This document shows positions 54,002 through 64,000 of a stretch of 64,000 nucleotides of DNA, piece by piece. The notes beneath the pieces were generated by a model. That model worked only from the letters and a program-made list of their open reading frames with translations, did no database searches and was not told the DNA's origin. Numbering within the stretch: the first letter of the stretch is position 1; the number at the start of each line of letters is the position of its first letter. Location of the stretch: assembly GCF_009765275.1 (NCBI RefSeq), contig NZ_VOPH01000001.1, forward strand, positions 186,001 to 250,000, read 5' to 3'. Made by a program: the position numbers and the translations under genes. The DNA is from Chachezhania sediminis. GTDB lineage: Bacteria > Pseudomonadota > Alphaproteobacteria > Rhodobacterales > Rhodobacteraceae.

Positions 54002-55414
54002 CTAGTCGACCGTTTCGGCCGATGTATCGACGCGGGCCACCCGGGCCCCCGACTTGGACGAGGTCACGACGCCAAGCGACTTCAGCTTGCGGTGGAGCGC
54101 AGAGCGTTCCATCCCGACGAAAGAGGCCGTCCGGCTGATATTGCCGCCGAAGCGGTTGATCTGGGTCAGCAGGTATTCGCGTTCGAACGCCTCGCGCGCC
54201 TCGCGCAGGGGCAGCGTCGCCAGCGCACCGGTCAGCACCACGCGGCCGTCATCGGTGGGCCGCGCCTCGTCGCCCGGAAGCTCTCGCGCCTCGATCGGGC
54301 CGGTGCCGTCGCCCAGGATCAGCACTCGTTCCACCAGGTTCTTCAGCTGACGCACGTTGCCCGGCCAGATCATCGTCTGCATCAGCGCGATGGCCTCGTC
54401 GCTCAGGGACCGCTTCGGCAGGCCCTGGGCTTCGTGGCACTGGGTGATGAAATGTTCCGCCAGAAGCGGAATATCCTCGCGCCGTTCCTCGAGCGAGGGC
54501 ACGGCAATCGGCACCACGTTCAGGCGATGATAGAGTTCCTCGCGGAACCGTCCGGCGGCGATTTCCGATTCCAGGTTGCGGCTGGTCGACGAGATCACGC
54601 GCAGGTCGACCCGCACCTTGTCCGTTCCGCCCACACGCTGGAATTGCTGGTCCACCAGCACCCGCAGGATCTTGGACTGGGTGCCCAGCGGCATGTCCGC
54701 GACCTCGTCGAAATAGACGACGCCGCCATGGGCCTGTTCCAGCAGGCCCGGTTCGACCCCGCGGGCCGCGGTTTCCCGACCGAACAGAACCTCTTCCATC
54801 CTCTCGGGTTCCACGGTTGCGCAATTGACCGAGATGAAGGGGCCCCGCGCCCGGTTCGACCGCGCATGGACATAACGCGCCGCGATTTCCTTGCCGCAGC
54901 CGGCCGGGCCCGACAGCATCACGCGGCCGTTCGACTTCGTCACCTTGTCCAGTTGCCCGATCAGCCCGCGATAGGCCGGGGACGACCCGATCATGTCGGC
55001 TGTAGAGACACCGCGCCGCTTCAGCGCCGAATTCTCCCGCCGCAGGCGCGAGGCTTCCATGGCGCGCTTGATCACCACCATCAGCTGGTCGATGTTGAAC
55101 GGCTTCTCGATGAAATCGTAGGCGCCCTGCTTGATGGCGGCGACCGCGATCTCGATGTTGCCGTGGCCCGAGATGATGACGACCGGCACATCCGGGTTGT
55201 CGCGCTTCACCGTCTTCAGGATGTCGATGCCGTCCATCCGGCTGTCCTTCAGCCAGATGTCCAGAATCAGCAGCGCCGGCGGTTCGGTGTTGATCGCCGC
55301 CATGCAGTCGTCGGAATTGCCGGCCAGGCGCGTGGCATAGCCTTCGTCTTCCAGGATATCGGACACCAGTTCCCGGATGTCCCTTTCGTCGTCGACAATC
55401 AGAATATCGCTCAT
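54002..55414 (-). CDS. ntrX: Nitrogen regulation response regulator NtrX
   Basis: A 470-residue response regulator: receiver domain with D52, an AAA+ domain with GPAGCGKE as Walker A and VVYFDEVADM as Walker B, and a C-terminal Fis-type helix-turn-helix (NISRTASFVGMERSALHRKL). The GAFTGA loop that contacts sigma-54 is absent: LFGRETAARGVEPG runs straight through where it should be. It follows ntrY by 30 bases and is its partner, linked to nitrogen and redox control. Confidence 0.93.
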   Translation of the reverse strand: MSDILIVDDERDIRELVSDILEDEGYATRLAGNSDDCMAAINTEPPALLILDIWLKDSRMDGIDILKTVKRDNPDVPVVIISGHGNIEIAVAAIKQGAYDFIEKPFNIDQLMVVIKRAMEASRLRRENSALKRRGVSTADMIGSSPAYRGLIGQLDKVTKSNGRVMLSGPAGCGKEIAARYVHARSNRARGPFISVNCATVEPERMEEVLFGRETAARGVEPGLLEQAHGGVVYFDEVADMPLGTQSKILRVLVDQQFQRVGGTDKVRVDLRVISSTSRNLESEIAAGRFREELYHRLNVVPIAVPSLEERREDIPLLAEHFITQCHEAQGLPKRSLSDEAIALMQTMIWPGNVRQLKNLVERVLILGDGTGPIEARELPGDEARPTDDGRVVLTGALATLPLREAREAFEREYLLTQINRFGGNISRTASFVGMERSALHRKLKSLGVVTSSKSGARVARVDTSAETVD

Positions 55415-55444
55415 ATCGGTCCTGCTCTCGCTGTTGTCGGTCTG

Positions 55445-57691
55445 TTATTGCACCCCGGGAAGGGGCAGACGGATGACGGCCATCGCCCCGCGATGGGGCT
55501 GGTCGTCCTGCAAGGGCGGCGCGTCCTCCAGGGTCAGCGTGCCGCCATGTTCCTCGATGATCTTCTTCACGATGGGCAGGCCCAGGCCGGTGCCGGCATC
55601 GCGGGTGGTGACATAGGGTTCGAACAGCCGGGCGCGGTCCTCGGGCAGGCCCACGCCATTATCCGCAATCGTGATTTCGGCGCTGCCGAAATGGCCGTCG
55701 TCGATCCGGCGCAGGGTCACGCGGATCCGCGGGACATGGCCTTCGGGCGCGCCCTTCTGCTTCAGCGTCTCGATCGCCTCGCCCGCGTTCTTGATCAGGT
55801 TGGTCAGCGCCTGCGACAGCATCGTGGCATCGACATCGGCAACGATGGACCCGCCCGGCAGATCCGCCGAAATCTCGACCCCCGGCTGGCCGTGCTGCTG
55901 CAGCAAAACCGCAGCCTCAACCAGCGCCTTCACGTCCTCGCTGCGGCGGTCCGGTTCCGGCATCCGCGCGAATTTCGAAAACTCGTCGACGATCCGGCGC
56001 AAGTCGCCAGTCTGGCGCACGATCACATCGGTCATGGCTTCCAGCCGGTCCGAATCCTCGCCCACCATCGGCGCGAACTTGCGCTTGATCCGTTCCGCCG
56101 ACAGTTGAATCGGCGTCAGCGGATTCTTGATCTCGTGCGCGATGCGGCGGGCGACATCGCCCCAGGCCGCCATCCGCTGGGCACTGACCAGATCGGTCAC
56201 ATCGTCGAAGGCCACCACGTAACCGTCCAGATCGCCCCCGGCGCCGCGCCTCACGGCGACCCGGACCAGCAGGTTTTCCAGCCGTCCGGCCCGTGTCACC
56301 TTGACCGAGCCCTGCACGCTTTCCGCGCGGTCAGCCTTCATGTTTTCGAACAGCGGCCCGAATTCCGGAACCGCCACGGCCAGCGACGTCGCATGATCCG
56401 CGCCGTCCCAGTCCAGCAGGCGCCGGGCGGACCGGTTCACGAAGGTCACCCGCCCGTCGCTGTCCAGCCCCACGACGCCCGAGGTCACGGAGGAAAGCAC
56501 CGAATCGAACAACCGGCGCCGGTCCTCGATCTGGCGGGTGTTGTCCAGAAGGGTCTGCCGCTGGGCCTTCAGCTGCCGCGTCATCTGGTTGAAGTACCGC
56601 CCCAGCATCGAAATCTCGTCGTCGCCGGATTCTTCCGGCACGCGGACGTCCAGATCGCCCGCACCGACCTTCTGCGCGGCATCCGTCAGGCGGCCCACGG
56701 GCCGCGACAGCCGTTCGGCGAACCACAGGCCCAGCCAGACCGCGGCCAGGATCAGGATCAGCGCGAAACCCACGTACAGCAGGCCGAAATTGAACAGGAC
56801 CCGCCCGCGTTCCTGTTCAAGCTGCTGGTACAGCCGGACCGTTTCCTGCGTTTCGTCCAGAAGATTCAGGATCTGCCCGTCCACCGTCCGGCTGATGTAC
56901 AGGAACCGGTCGACAAAGGCCGTCAGCCGCACCAGCGCGCGGAATTCGTTGTTGTTCCAGTCCTCGATGATCACCAGGCCTTCGTCCCGGGCGATATCGA
57001 TATCTGCGCGGCTGGGGCGTTCGAAATCGAAAAGATAGGAACCTTCGCCCCGCGCCCGTACCTCGCCCGCGCTGTCGATGACAAAGGCCTCTTTCAGGCC
57101 GCGCTGGACCAGGTTCTGACCGGTGCCCAGAAGCTGCCGGATCCGGCCCGAATCCATGAAGAAGGTGCGCGACCGTTCACGGTCGAGGAAATTGGCCAGG
57201 GCCTGCGCGTCTTCGGACAGGCCGTCCGTCAGCTCGGACTTGTAGGCCTGGGCCGCAGCCAGGGACGAGCCCACCACATTGCGTACCCGGTCGGAAAACC
57301 AGCCTTCCAGCCCGATGTTGATCGTCAGCCCGGCAAAGACGGCGACCGTGATGGTCGGGATCAGCGCCAGAAGGGTGAAGACCCCGATCAGCCGCAGGTG
57401 CAGGCGCGACCCGGCAGACTGTGCACGGCGGGCGATCAGCAGGCGGCCCACCTGGCCCAGCACCAGCGCGGCAACCACCAGCACATAGACCAAATCGGCA
57501 AGCAGCACCGCCCGCTGCAGCAGCGCGGACCCTACCCCGCCGCCGTTGAACGGACCGATGACCAGGAAGGTCGCGAAAGCCAGGACCGGTCCCAGAACGA
57601 CCAGCCCCAACGTCGCAAAGGTCTGGGCGCGGCGGGTGTTCCACCAGCGCCGGACGACCGGCAGCGTTCCTGATTGTGACAGACTTGCCAC
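55445..57691 (-). CDS. ntrY: Sensor histidine kinase NtrY
   Basis: A 748-residue membrane sensor kinase. Three to four N-terminal hydrophobic segments and a long periplasmic region (about 120-310) precede a HAMP-like linker (RLSRPVGRLTDAAQ), a PAS domain, the phospho-acceptor histidine in [16 protein letters not shown], and an ATP-binding domain with DNGVGLPEDRARLFEPY and GTGLGLPIVKKI. It phosphorylates NtrX. It lies 100 bases downstream of ntrC. Confidence 0.93.
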   Translation of the reverse strand: MASLSQSGTLPVVRRWWNTRRAQTFATLGLVVLGPVLAFATFLVIGPFNGGGVGSALLQRAVLLADLVYVLVVAALVLGQVGRLLIARRAQSAGSRLHLRLIGVFTLLALIPTITVAVFAGLTINIGLEGWFSDRVRNVVGSSLAAAQAYKSELTDGLSEDAQALANFLDRERSRTFFMDSGRIRQLLGTGQNLVQRGLKEAFVIDSAGEVRARGEGSYLFDFERPSRADIDIARDEGLVIIEDWNNNEFRALVRLTAFVDRFLYISRTVDGQILNLLDETQETVRLYQQLEQERGRVLFNFGLLYVGFALILILAAVWLGLWFAERLSRPVGRLTDAAQKVGAGDLDVRVPEESGDDEISMLGRYFNQMTRQLKAQRQTLLDNTRQIEDRRRLFDSVLSSVTSGVVGLDSDGRVTFVNRSARRLLDWDGADHATSLAVAVPEFGPLFENMKADRAESVQGSVKVTRAGRLENLLVRVAVRRGAGGDLDGYVVAFDDVTDLVSAQRMAAWGDVARRIAHEIKNPLTPIQLSAERIKRKFAPMVGEDSDRLEAMTDVIVRQTGDLRRIVDEFSKFARMPEPDRRSEDVKALVEAAVLLQQHGQPGVEISADLPGGSIVADVDATMLSQALTNLIKNAGEAIETLKQKGAPEGHVPRIRVTLRRIDDGHFGSAEITIADNGVGLPEDRARLFEPYVTTRDAGTGLGLPIVKKIIEEHGGTLTLEDAPPLQDDQPHRGAMAVIRLPLPGVQ

Positions 57692-57791
57692 TCGACGACC
57701 TCATTCATGATGCGTCGGCTGGCTTGCCAGACGCCACATGTCGTGGCTGGCCCCTCTAACGGGGACTCTGCGCCACGCTTCTGTGGCGCAT

Positions 57792-59176
<1,385 letters not shown>

Positions 59177-59177
<1 letters not shown>

Positions 59178-60571
59178 CAGTGAGCCTCCTTATCGGCACG
59201 GTCCGTGGATTGGCCGTGCCCGCTCGATTGTGTCCCTGTCGCCCCGCCGGCCTTCTGGCGCGTGCCGGTCGCGGAGAAACTGCTGTTGTCGGGGGAATAA
59301 TCGTCCCCATCCTGCATGTCGGTGTCAAAGCCCTTGTCGCGCCCACCCTTGCCCGGCTTCGGGCTCGGCACCCGCGGCAGCGACAGGCGGAAGACGGTGT
59401 GCCCCGGGACCGAGCTGATGGAGATCCAGCCACCGTGGTCCGACATGATCTTGGACACCAGTGCCAGTCCCAGCCCGGTGCCGTTCTCGCGTCCCGAAAC
59501 GAAGGGTTCGAAGATGTCCGCCTTGATCTGTTCGGGAATGCCGGGACCATCGTCGATGATCTCGATCTGCAGGGGCAGCGGCTGCCCCTCGCCGTCCGAC
59601 CGGCGCAGCGAGAAGGAATGTTCGAAATAGGAATGCAGCCGGATCGTGCCGCCCTTGGGATCGGCCGCTTCGGACGCATTCTTCAGCAGGTTCAGCACCA
59701 CCTGAAGCAGCTGGTCCGGATCGCCAAGCGCCAGCGGCAGAGAGGGGTCGTAATCCTCGATGATCTTCATGTGGGCGCCAAAGCCCAGCAGCGCGGACCG
59801 TCGCGCGCGATCCAGCACATCGTGCAGGTTCACGGGGCGCAGGTCGGGCGGCGACAGGTTGCCGAACTGTTCGACCTGCTCCAGCAGCTTCACGATGCGG
59901 CGGCTTTCCGCGACGATCAGGTCGGTCAGCTCCTGGTCCTCGGCCGAGAGGTTCATCGACAGAAGCTGCGCCGCCCCGGTGATGCCGGCCAGCGGGTTCT
60001 TGATCTCGTGCGCGAGCAATTCGGCCATGCCGATGGCCGACTGCGCCGCAGATTTCACCGACAGGCTTTGCGATACGCGGCCGGCCAGTTCGCGCGGGTT
60101 GATCATCACGATCATCTCGCCCGGGCGACCCTGCACGGGGGCGATCTGAAGCGCGCATTGCATCGGCGGGCGGTTGCCCGTGCCCACATCGATGTCGTTC
60201 ACGAACAAGGGCGAGCCCGAGGTACGCGCCCGTTCGAACGCTGCCTCGATCGGGGCGTCGATGGCGATCTGGTCCCAGACCGGTATGCCGACCATGGACT
60301 TGGCCGAAGCGTTGAAGAAGCCTTCACCCGCCGGGTTCACGTCGGCAATGCGGTCGCCTGCGTCGATCAGCACCGCCGGCACCGGCAGCGAAGCCCAAAG
60401 CGTCGCGTCCCCGTCGATGGTTGAAATGGCCGCCGCCAACTGCTCCTCGTCGAAGGGGCCGGGGTCGGTCACGCCGGTTGCAAGGGGTTCGATTCCGGTC
60501 ACCTGGTCCGCTGCCTTCTTGTCCTTGACCGCCTTGCCCTTCGCAGCCGATTTCCGGGCCTTGTCGCTCAT
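59177..60571 (-). CDS. ntrB: Nitrogen sensor histidine kinase NtrB
   Basis: A 464-residue soluble kinase. A low-complexity lysine-rich start (about 1-25) is followed by a PAS domain ([22 protein letters not shown]), the phospho-acceptor histidine in [17 protein letters not shown] and the ATP-binding boxes [12 protein letters not shown] and [18 protein letters not shown]. It phosphorylates NtrC under nitrogen limitation, controlled by PII. It overlaps dusB by four bases and ntrC by one, so all are translationally coupled. Confidence 0.94.
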
Positions 60572-61599
60572 GCTGCTGCCCGGGTCTGTGCCGGGTCGGC
60601 CGCTGCCGCCGGCAGGACCTTGCCCAGGATTTCGTGGATCAGCGCGATGGCCCGCGCCGGATCCGTCGCCGTCAGAAGCGCACGGCGCATCGGCGCCGGA
60701 ACGGCCGCCCCGGCATCCTCGGCCGCGGCATCCAGATACCAGCCCAGATGCTTCCGCGCGACGCGCAGGCCCAGGTCGGTGCCATAGAAATCCAGCATCG
60801 CCCGATAATGGTCGGCGACAAGATCCGCGCGCGCCGCATCATGCGGCACGTCGGGCCGGGCGGTCTGATAGAGTTCGTGCGCCACAAGTCCGGGCAGCCA
60901 CGGCCGCCCCTGCGCCCCGCGCCCGATCATGACGCCTGCGGCACCGGACGCCGCCAGTGCCGCGCGGGCCGAGGCCGCATCGCGGATATCACCATTCACG
61001 ATGACCGGAACCGTCACGGCCCGGACAGTCGCGGCCACCGCCGACCAGTCGGCGCGGCCCTTGTAGAACTGGCAGCGCGTGCGGCCGTGTACCGTGATCA
61101 AAGCTACGCCTGCCTCTTCCGCGCGGCGTGCGATATCGGGCGCGTTCAGGCATTCGTCATCCCAGCCCAGCCGCATCTTCAGCGTGACCGGCACGTCGAC
61201 CGCGGCCACCACAGCCTCGACAAGCGAAAGTGCATGGTCGGGCGTGCGCATCAGTGCGGACCCGGAATAGCCATTCGTGACCTTCTTTGCCGGGCACCCC
61301 ATGTTGATGTCGATGATCCGCGCCCCGCCATCAGCCACGCGGCGCGCAGCCTCGGCGATCCAATAGGCATCCCGGCCCGCAAGCTGGACCGAGGTGCCAA
61401 GCGCCCCTGCCCCCAGCTCCGCCTTTTCGCGGACGCCGGGCTTGGCCTGAACCATCTCCTGGCTGGCCACCATCTCGCTCACGACCAGTCCGGCGCCGAA
61501 ACGGGTCGCCAGGTCCCGGAACGGCCTGTCCGTGATTCCCGCCATCGGTGCCAGCAGGACCGGCGGCCAGATGTCCAAGTTCGAAAGATGGAGCGCCAA
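60568..61599 (-). CDS. dusB: tRNA-dihydrouridine synthase DusB (NifR3)
   Basis: A 343-residue flavoenzyme that reduces uridines in the tRNA D-loop with NADPH. It opens with VLLAPMAGITDRPFRDLATR, has the catalytic cysteine in DINMGCPAKKV, NGDIRD and the FMN phosphate site GAAGVMIGRGAQGRPW. As nifR3 it is the conserved first gene of the ntr operon in Rhodobacter, and here its end overlaps ntrB by four bases. Confidence 0.94.
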   Translation of the reverse strand: MALHLSNLDIWPPVLLAPMAGITDRPFRDLATRFGAGLVVSEMVASQEMVQAKPGVREKAELGAGALGTSVQLAGRDAYWIAEAARRVADGGARIIDINMGCPAKKVTNGYSGSALMRTPDHALSLVEAVVAAVDVPVTLKMRLGWDDECLNAPDIARRAEEAGVALITVHGRTRCQFYKGRADWSAVAATVRAVTVPVIVNGDIRDAASARAALAASGAAGVMIGRGAQGRPWLPGLVAHELYQTARPDVPHDAARADLVADHYRAMLDFYGTDLGLRVARKHLGWYLDAAAEDAGAAVPAPMRRALLTATDPARAIALIHEILGKVLPAAAADPAQTRAAA

Positions 61600-61859
61600 T
61601 GCCTAATCCCTGTGCAGTTTGTCCCGAATTAACGGCTGAGAGGTCTCGTTACAATGAATCGTGGATGACAAATTGGGCCGGGTCAGCCGTATGCCTAATT
61701 ATTGAACACAAATGACCCGCTGATTGCCCCTCGCTGCGCCACCGCGTAAAGAGTGCGTCAACAAAAGCCGGAGCCGGGATGCTGCGCGACGCATCGCCGC
61801 GCGTATCACTCTTTGGGGTCCGGTCCGACAGCCATCACATCCCAACGCGAGCCCCCGCC
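61600..61859. promoter_or_regulatory. Divergent promoter region dusB-ntr / ispDF
   Basis: A 260-base gap between the starts of two operons. The central part (about 61640-61720) is AT-rich compared with its surroundings and should carry both promoters. No clear dyad or gene was found. Confidence 0.4.
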
Positions 61860-63020
61860 ATGCCGTCCGACCCGACCGCCGCCCTGATCGTCGCTGCAGG
61901 CCGCGGTACGCGGGCCGGCGGCGGGCTGGCCAAGCAATGGCGGATGATTGCAGGTCGGCGCGTAATCGACTGGACTATCGATGCTTTTCGCGCCGCCCCA
62001 TCGGTCGGGCCGATCGCCCTGGTGCTGCCCCGGGACGATGCGGACGCCCGTGCCGACTTTGCCGGGACCGACCTGATTCTGGCGGCAGGCGGTGCGGAAC
62101 GCGCCGACTCGGTCGCCGCCGGGCTGGCCGCGCTGAATGGCACCGGCGCGACACGCGTCCTGATACACGATGCGGCACGGCCCTGCGTTTCCGTCGACCT
62201 GATCGAAGCGGTGGCGCACGCGCTGGACCACGGCCCGGCGGCGGCGCCGGGGCTGGCCGTCACGGACGCGCTGTGGACCGGGGGCGACGGCAAGGTGACC
62301 GGAACGCGGGATCGCGCCGGTCTATATGCCGCACAGACTCCGCAAGGATTTCACATAGATACGATCCGCGCAGCGCATCGGGCGCGCCAGGCCCCTGCTG
62401 CCGACGACGTAGAGGTGGCGCGCGCCGCCGGGATGGAGGTTACCATCGTGCCGGGACAGGCCGACAACATGAAAATCACCACGCCCGAAGATTTCGCCCG
62501 GGCCGAGCGCATCCTTGCCGCGCGCAGCGAACCCGACCTGCTGCCCATCCGGGTCGGCAACGGCTTTGACGTGCACCGTTTCGCGCCCGGCGATCACGTG
62601 ATCCTGTGCGGCGTGGCCGTGCCCCACGACCGGACGCTTTCCGGCCATTCGGATGCCGATGTGGGCATGCACGCCGTGACCGACGCGATTTATGGCGCAC
62701 TGGCGGATGGCGATATCGGCCAGCATTTCCCGCCCACGGACCCGCAGTGGAAGGGCGCCGACAGCGCCGTCTTCCTGCGCCATGCCGTGGCCCTTGCGGC
62801 CGAACGCGGCTACCGCATCGGCAATGTCGACTGCACCCTGATCTGCGAACGCCCCAAGATCGGGCCCCACGCGATGGCCATGCGCGAAGCGATGGCGACG
62901 ATCATGGGCATGTCGCCGGCCGACGTCTCGGTGAAGGCCACGACGACGGAACGGCTGGGCTTTGCCGGCCGGGGCGAAGGGATCGCGGCGCAGGCCACCG
63001 CGATGCTGGTGCGGGCATGA
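61860..63020 (+). CDS. ispDF: Bifunctional IspD/IspF enzyme of the MEP pathway
   Basis: A 386-residue fusion. Residues 1-225 are IspD, which makes CDP-methylerythritol: [21 protein letters not shown] and [11 protein letters not shown]. Residues 230-386 are IspF, the cyclodiphosphate synthase: [22 protein letters not shown] with metal-binding D and H, and [18 protein letters not shown]. The fusion is usual in alphaproteobacteria, where the intervening IspE is separate. ATG 61860 begins the IspD fold. The stop overlaps pgpA. Confidence 0.96.
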   Translation: MPSDPTAALIVAAGRGTRAGGGLAKQWRMIAGRRVIDWTIDAFRAAPSVGPIALVLPRDDADARADFAGTDLILAAGGAERADSVAAGLAALNGTGATRVLIHDAARPCVSVDLIEAVAHALDHGPAAAPGLAVTDALWTGGDGKVTGTRDRAGLYAAQTPQGFHIDTIRAAHRARQAPAADDVEVARAAGMEVTIVPGQADNMKITTPEDFARAERILAARSEPDLLPIRVGNGFDVHRFAPGDHVILCGVAVPHDRTLSGHSDADVGMHAVTDAIYGALADGDIGQHFPPTDPQWKGADSAVFLRHAVALAAERGYRIGNVDCTLICERPKIGPHAMAMREAMATIMGMSPADVSVKATTTERLGFAGRGEGIAAQATAMLVRA

Positions 63021-63517
63021 GCAACCTGGCGACCATGGTGGGCACTGTCTGCGGCGTGGGCCGCCTGCGCCCGGCGCCCGGCACCTGGGGATCGCTGGCG
63101 GCCTTCCCCATCCTGTTCCTGGTCCACTGGATCGGCGGTCCGCTGCTGCTGGTGGCGCTGATCTGCGTCCTGATCGGCGCAGGCCTCTGGGCGGCAGACC
63201 GGATGCACCGCGACGGCTGGCAGCACGACGCGCCCGACATCGTCATCGACGAGGTCGCGGGCCAGCTGGTGACCCTTCTGCCGATCTCTTTCGGCGCGGC
63301 GGGCAACGACGTGTCGTTGCTGGCGCTGTGGCCGGGCCTGGTTTCGGGCTTCATCCTGTTCCGCCTGCTGGATATCTGGAAACCCGGTCCCATCGGCTGG
63401 GCCGACCGCAAGGACGGCGCCATCGGCGTGATGAGCGACGACCTGATTGCCGGTGTGCTGGCAGCCTTGGGCGTGATAATCATGGCCGGGATCGCCCACG
63501 GAGTAATGCGCCTGTGA
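63017..63517 (+). CDS. pgpA: Phosphatidylglycerophosphatase A
   Basis: A 166-residue membrane enzyme that removes the phosphate from phosphatidylglycerophosphate. The motif [17 protein letters not shown], the [18 protein letters not shown] stretch and [31 protein letters not shown] are all conserved in PgpA, with three to four membrane helices. It starts inside the ispDF stop (ATGA) and its stop overlaps the next start (GTGA). Confidence 0.94.
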   Translation: MSNLATMVGTVCGVGRLRPAPGTWGSLAAFPILFLVHWIGGPLLLVALICVLIGAGLWAADRMHRDGWQHDAPDIVIDEVAGQLVTLLPISFGAAGNDVSLLALWPGLVSGFILFRLLDIWKPGPIGWADRKDGAIGVMSDDLIAGVLAALGVIIMAGIAHGVMRL

Positions 63518-64000
63518 CACAGCCCGGTTCCGCCGACATCCCCGCCCTGCTGGAAGCCGCGAAGGCAAAGGGCATCCGCATCGCCACTGCCGAAAGCTGC
63601 ACCGGCGGCATGGTTTCTGCCGCTATGATCGACGTGCCGGGGTCGTCCCTGGTCGTGGAACGGGGCTTCGTCGTCTATTCCAACGAAGCCAAGCGCGAGA
63701 TGCTGGGCGTCACCGCCGAAACCCTGAAGGCACACGGCGCGGTATCCGAGGAAACGGCGCTGGAAATGGCCGACGGCGCGCTGGCCCATTCCCGCGCCGA
63801 CCTGACCGTCGCCATCACCGGGATCGCGGGCCCCGGCGGGTCGGGCAACAAGCCCGAAGGCCGCGTCTGCTTTGCCATTGCCGGCAAGGGCCTGACCACC
63901 CGTGCCGAAACCTGCGATTTCGGCTCTCTGGGCCGGGCCGCCGTACGCGCCGTGTCCCGCGACCACGCGCTGGACCTTCTGGCGGCGGCATTGTCCGAAA
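63514..64000 (+). CDS. CinA family nicotinamide-nucleotide amidohydrolase (partial)
   Basis: The first 162 residues of a CinA C-terminal-domain protein, cut by the window end. It begins with GTG at 63514, overlapping the pgpA stop. The signature ATAESCTGGMVSA (catalytic serine), FVVYSNEAKREMLGV and TGIAGPGGSGNKPEGRVCFA are present. The enzyme recycles NMN to nicotinate mononucleotide. Family members are about 165 residues, so only the last few codons should be missing. Confidence 0.92.
   Translation, partial: MTQPGSADIPALLEAAKAKGIRIATAESCTGGMVSAAMIDVPGSSLVVERGFVVYSNEAKREMLGVTAETLKAHGAVSEETALEMADGALAHSRADLTVAITGIAGPGGSGNKPEGRVCFAIAGKGLTTRAETCDFGSLGRAAVRAVSRDHALDLLAAALSE

Noticed and set aside
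54092-57673. A 1193-codon open frame on the plus strand
   Set aside because: It is the antisense shadow of ntrX and ntrY; it has no motif or ribosome site, and both genes under it are certain.

Overview
The window is a chromosomal segment of a GC-rich alphaproteobacterium, almost certainly a member of the Rhodobacteraceae. The evidence is the nifR3/dusB-ntrB-ntrC-ntrY-ntrX operon, a fused ispDF, an ALA synthase (hemA) with a GTG start and an FNR-type box upstream, a PIN-domain gene of the family named after Rhodobacter sphaeroides, a TctCBA transporter and RTX proteins with a type I secretion tail. Most of the window is ordinary dense, GC-rich backbone. One block, about 6.2-17.6 kb, is visibly more AT-rich and reads as an integrated accessory island.

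Layout. 0-6.2 kb: hemA, an M20 peptidase, tRNA-Asp(GTC), a small secreted protein, a UDP-sugar dehydrogenase and tRNA-Ser(GGA). 6.2-17.6 kb: an island lying against the 3' end of tRNA-Ser. It holds a serine recombinase that has lost its catalytic domain, a SIR2-HerA anti-phage pair, DUF2285/DUF6499 genes typical of integrative conjugative elements, the antirestriction gene ardA behind a strongly hairpin-forming region, and a two-gene unit made of a 1167-residue SF1 helicase overlapping a seven-helix membrane protein. Nearly every island gene carries a visible lesion; the helicase is the clear exception. 18-30 kb: small envelope proteins, a GNAT enzyme, an Rrf2 regulator divergent from an AhpD-type gene around a perfect dyad, a TetR regulator with an MFS exporter, and an acyl-CoA synthetase/serine hydrolase/AraC cluster.

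30-45 kb: DUF1003 protein, a decayed IS3 copy, an RTX protein whose N-terminus resembles the hemophore HasA, TctABC with an XRE-cupin regulator and a decayed FAD oxidoreductase, a phosphodiesterase, a sulfatase, a second RTX protein, purU, a PLP lyase, cytochrome b561 and a MipA/OmpV protein. 45-64 kb: lytic transglycosylase, M48 protease, PIN protein, RlmI-like methyltransferase, glnE, a YbaK-type deacylase, a TPR-methyltransferase, then ntrX-ntrY-ntrC-ntrB-dusB on the minus strand and ispDF-pgpA-cinA on the plus strand, the last running out of the window.

Genes acting together: GlnE and NtrBC/NtrYX are parts of nitrogen control; TctC-B-A form one solute uptake system; IspDF and PgpA-CinA are a translationally coupled housekeeping run. 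The most interesting part is the island. The SIR2 NADase has lost its catalytic histidine. HerA has lost its Walker A lysine and its reading frame, the latter through a 23-bp tandem duplication. ArdA is broken by a 14-bp tandem duplication. The helicase-membrane pair next door looks intact except for the membrane protein's C-terminus and may be an undescribed defence unit.
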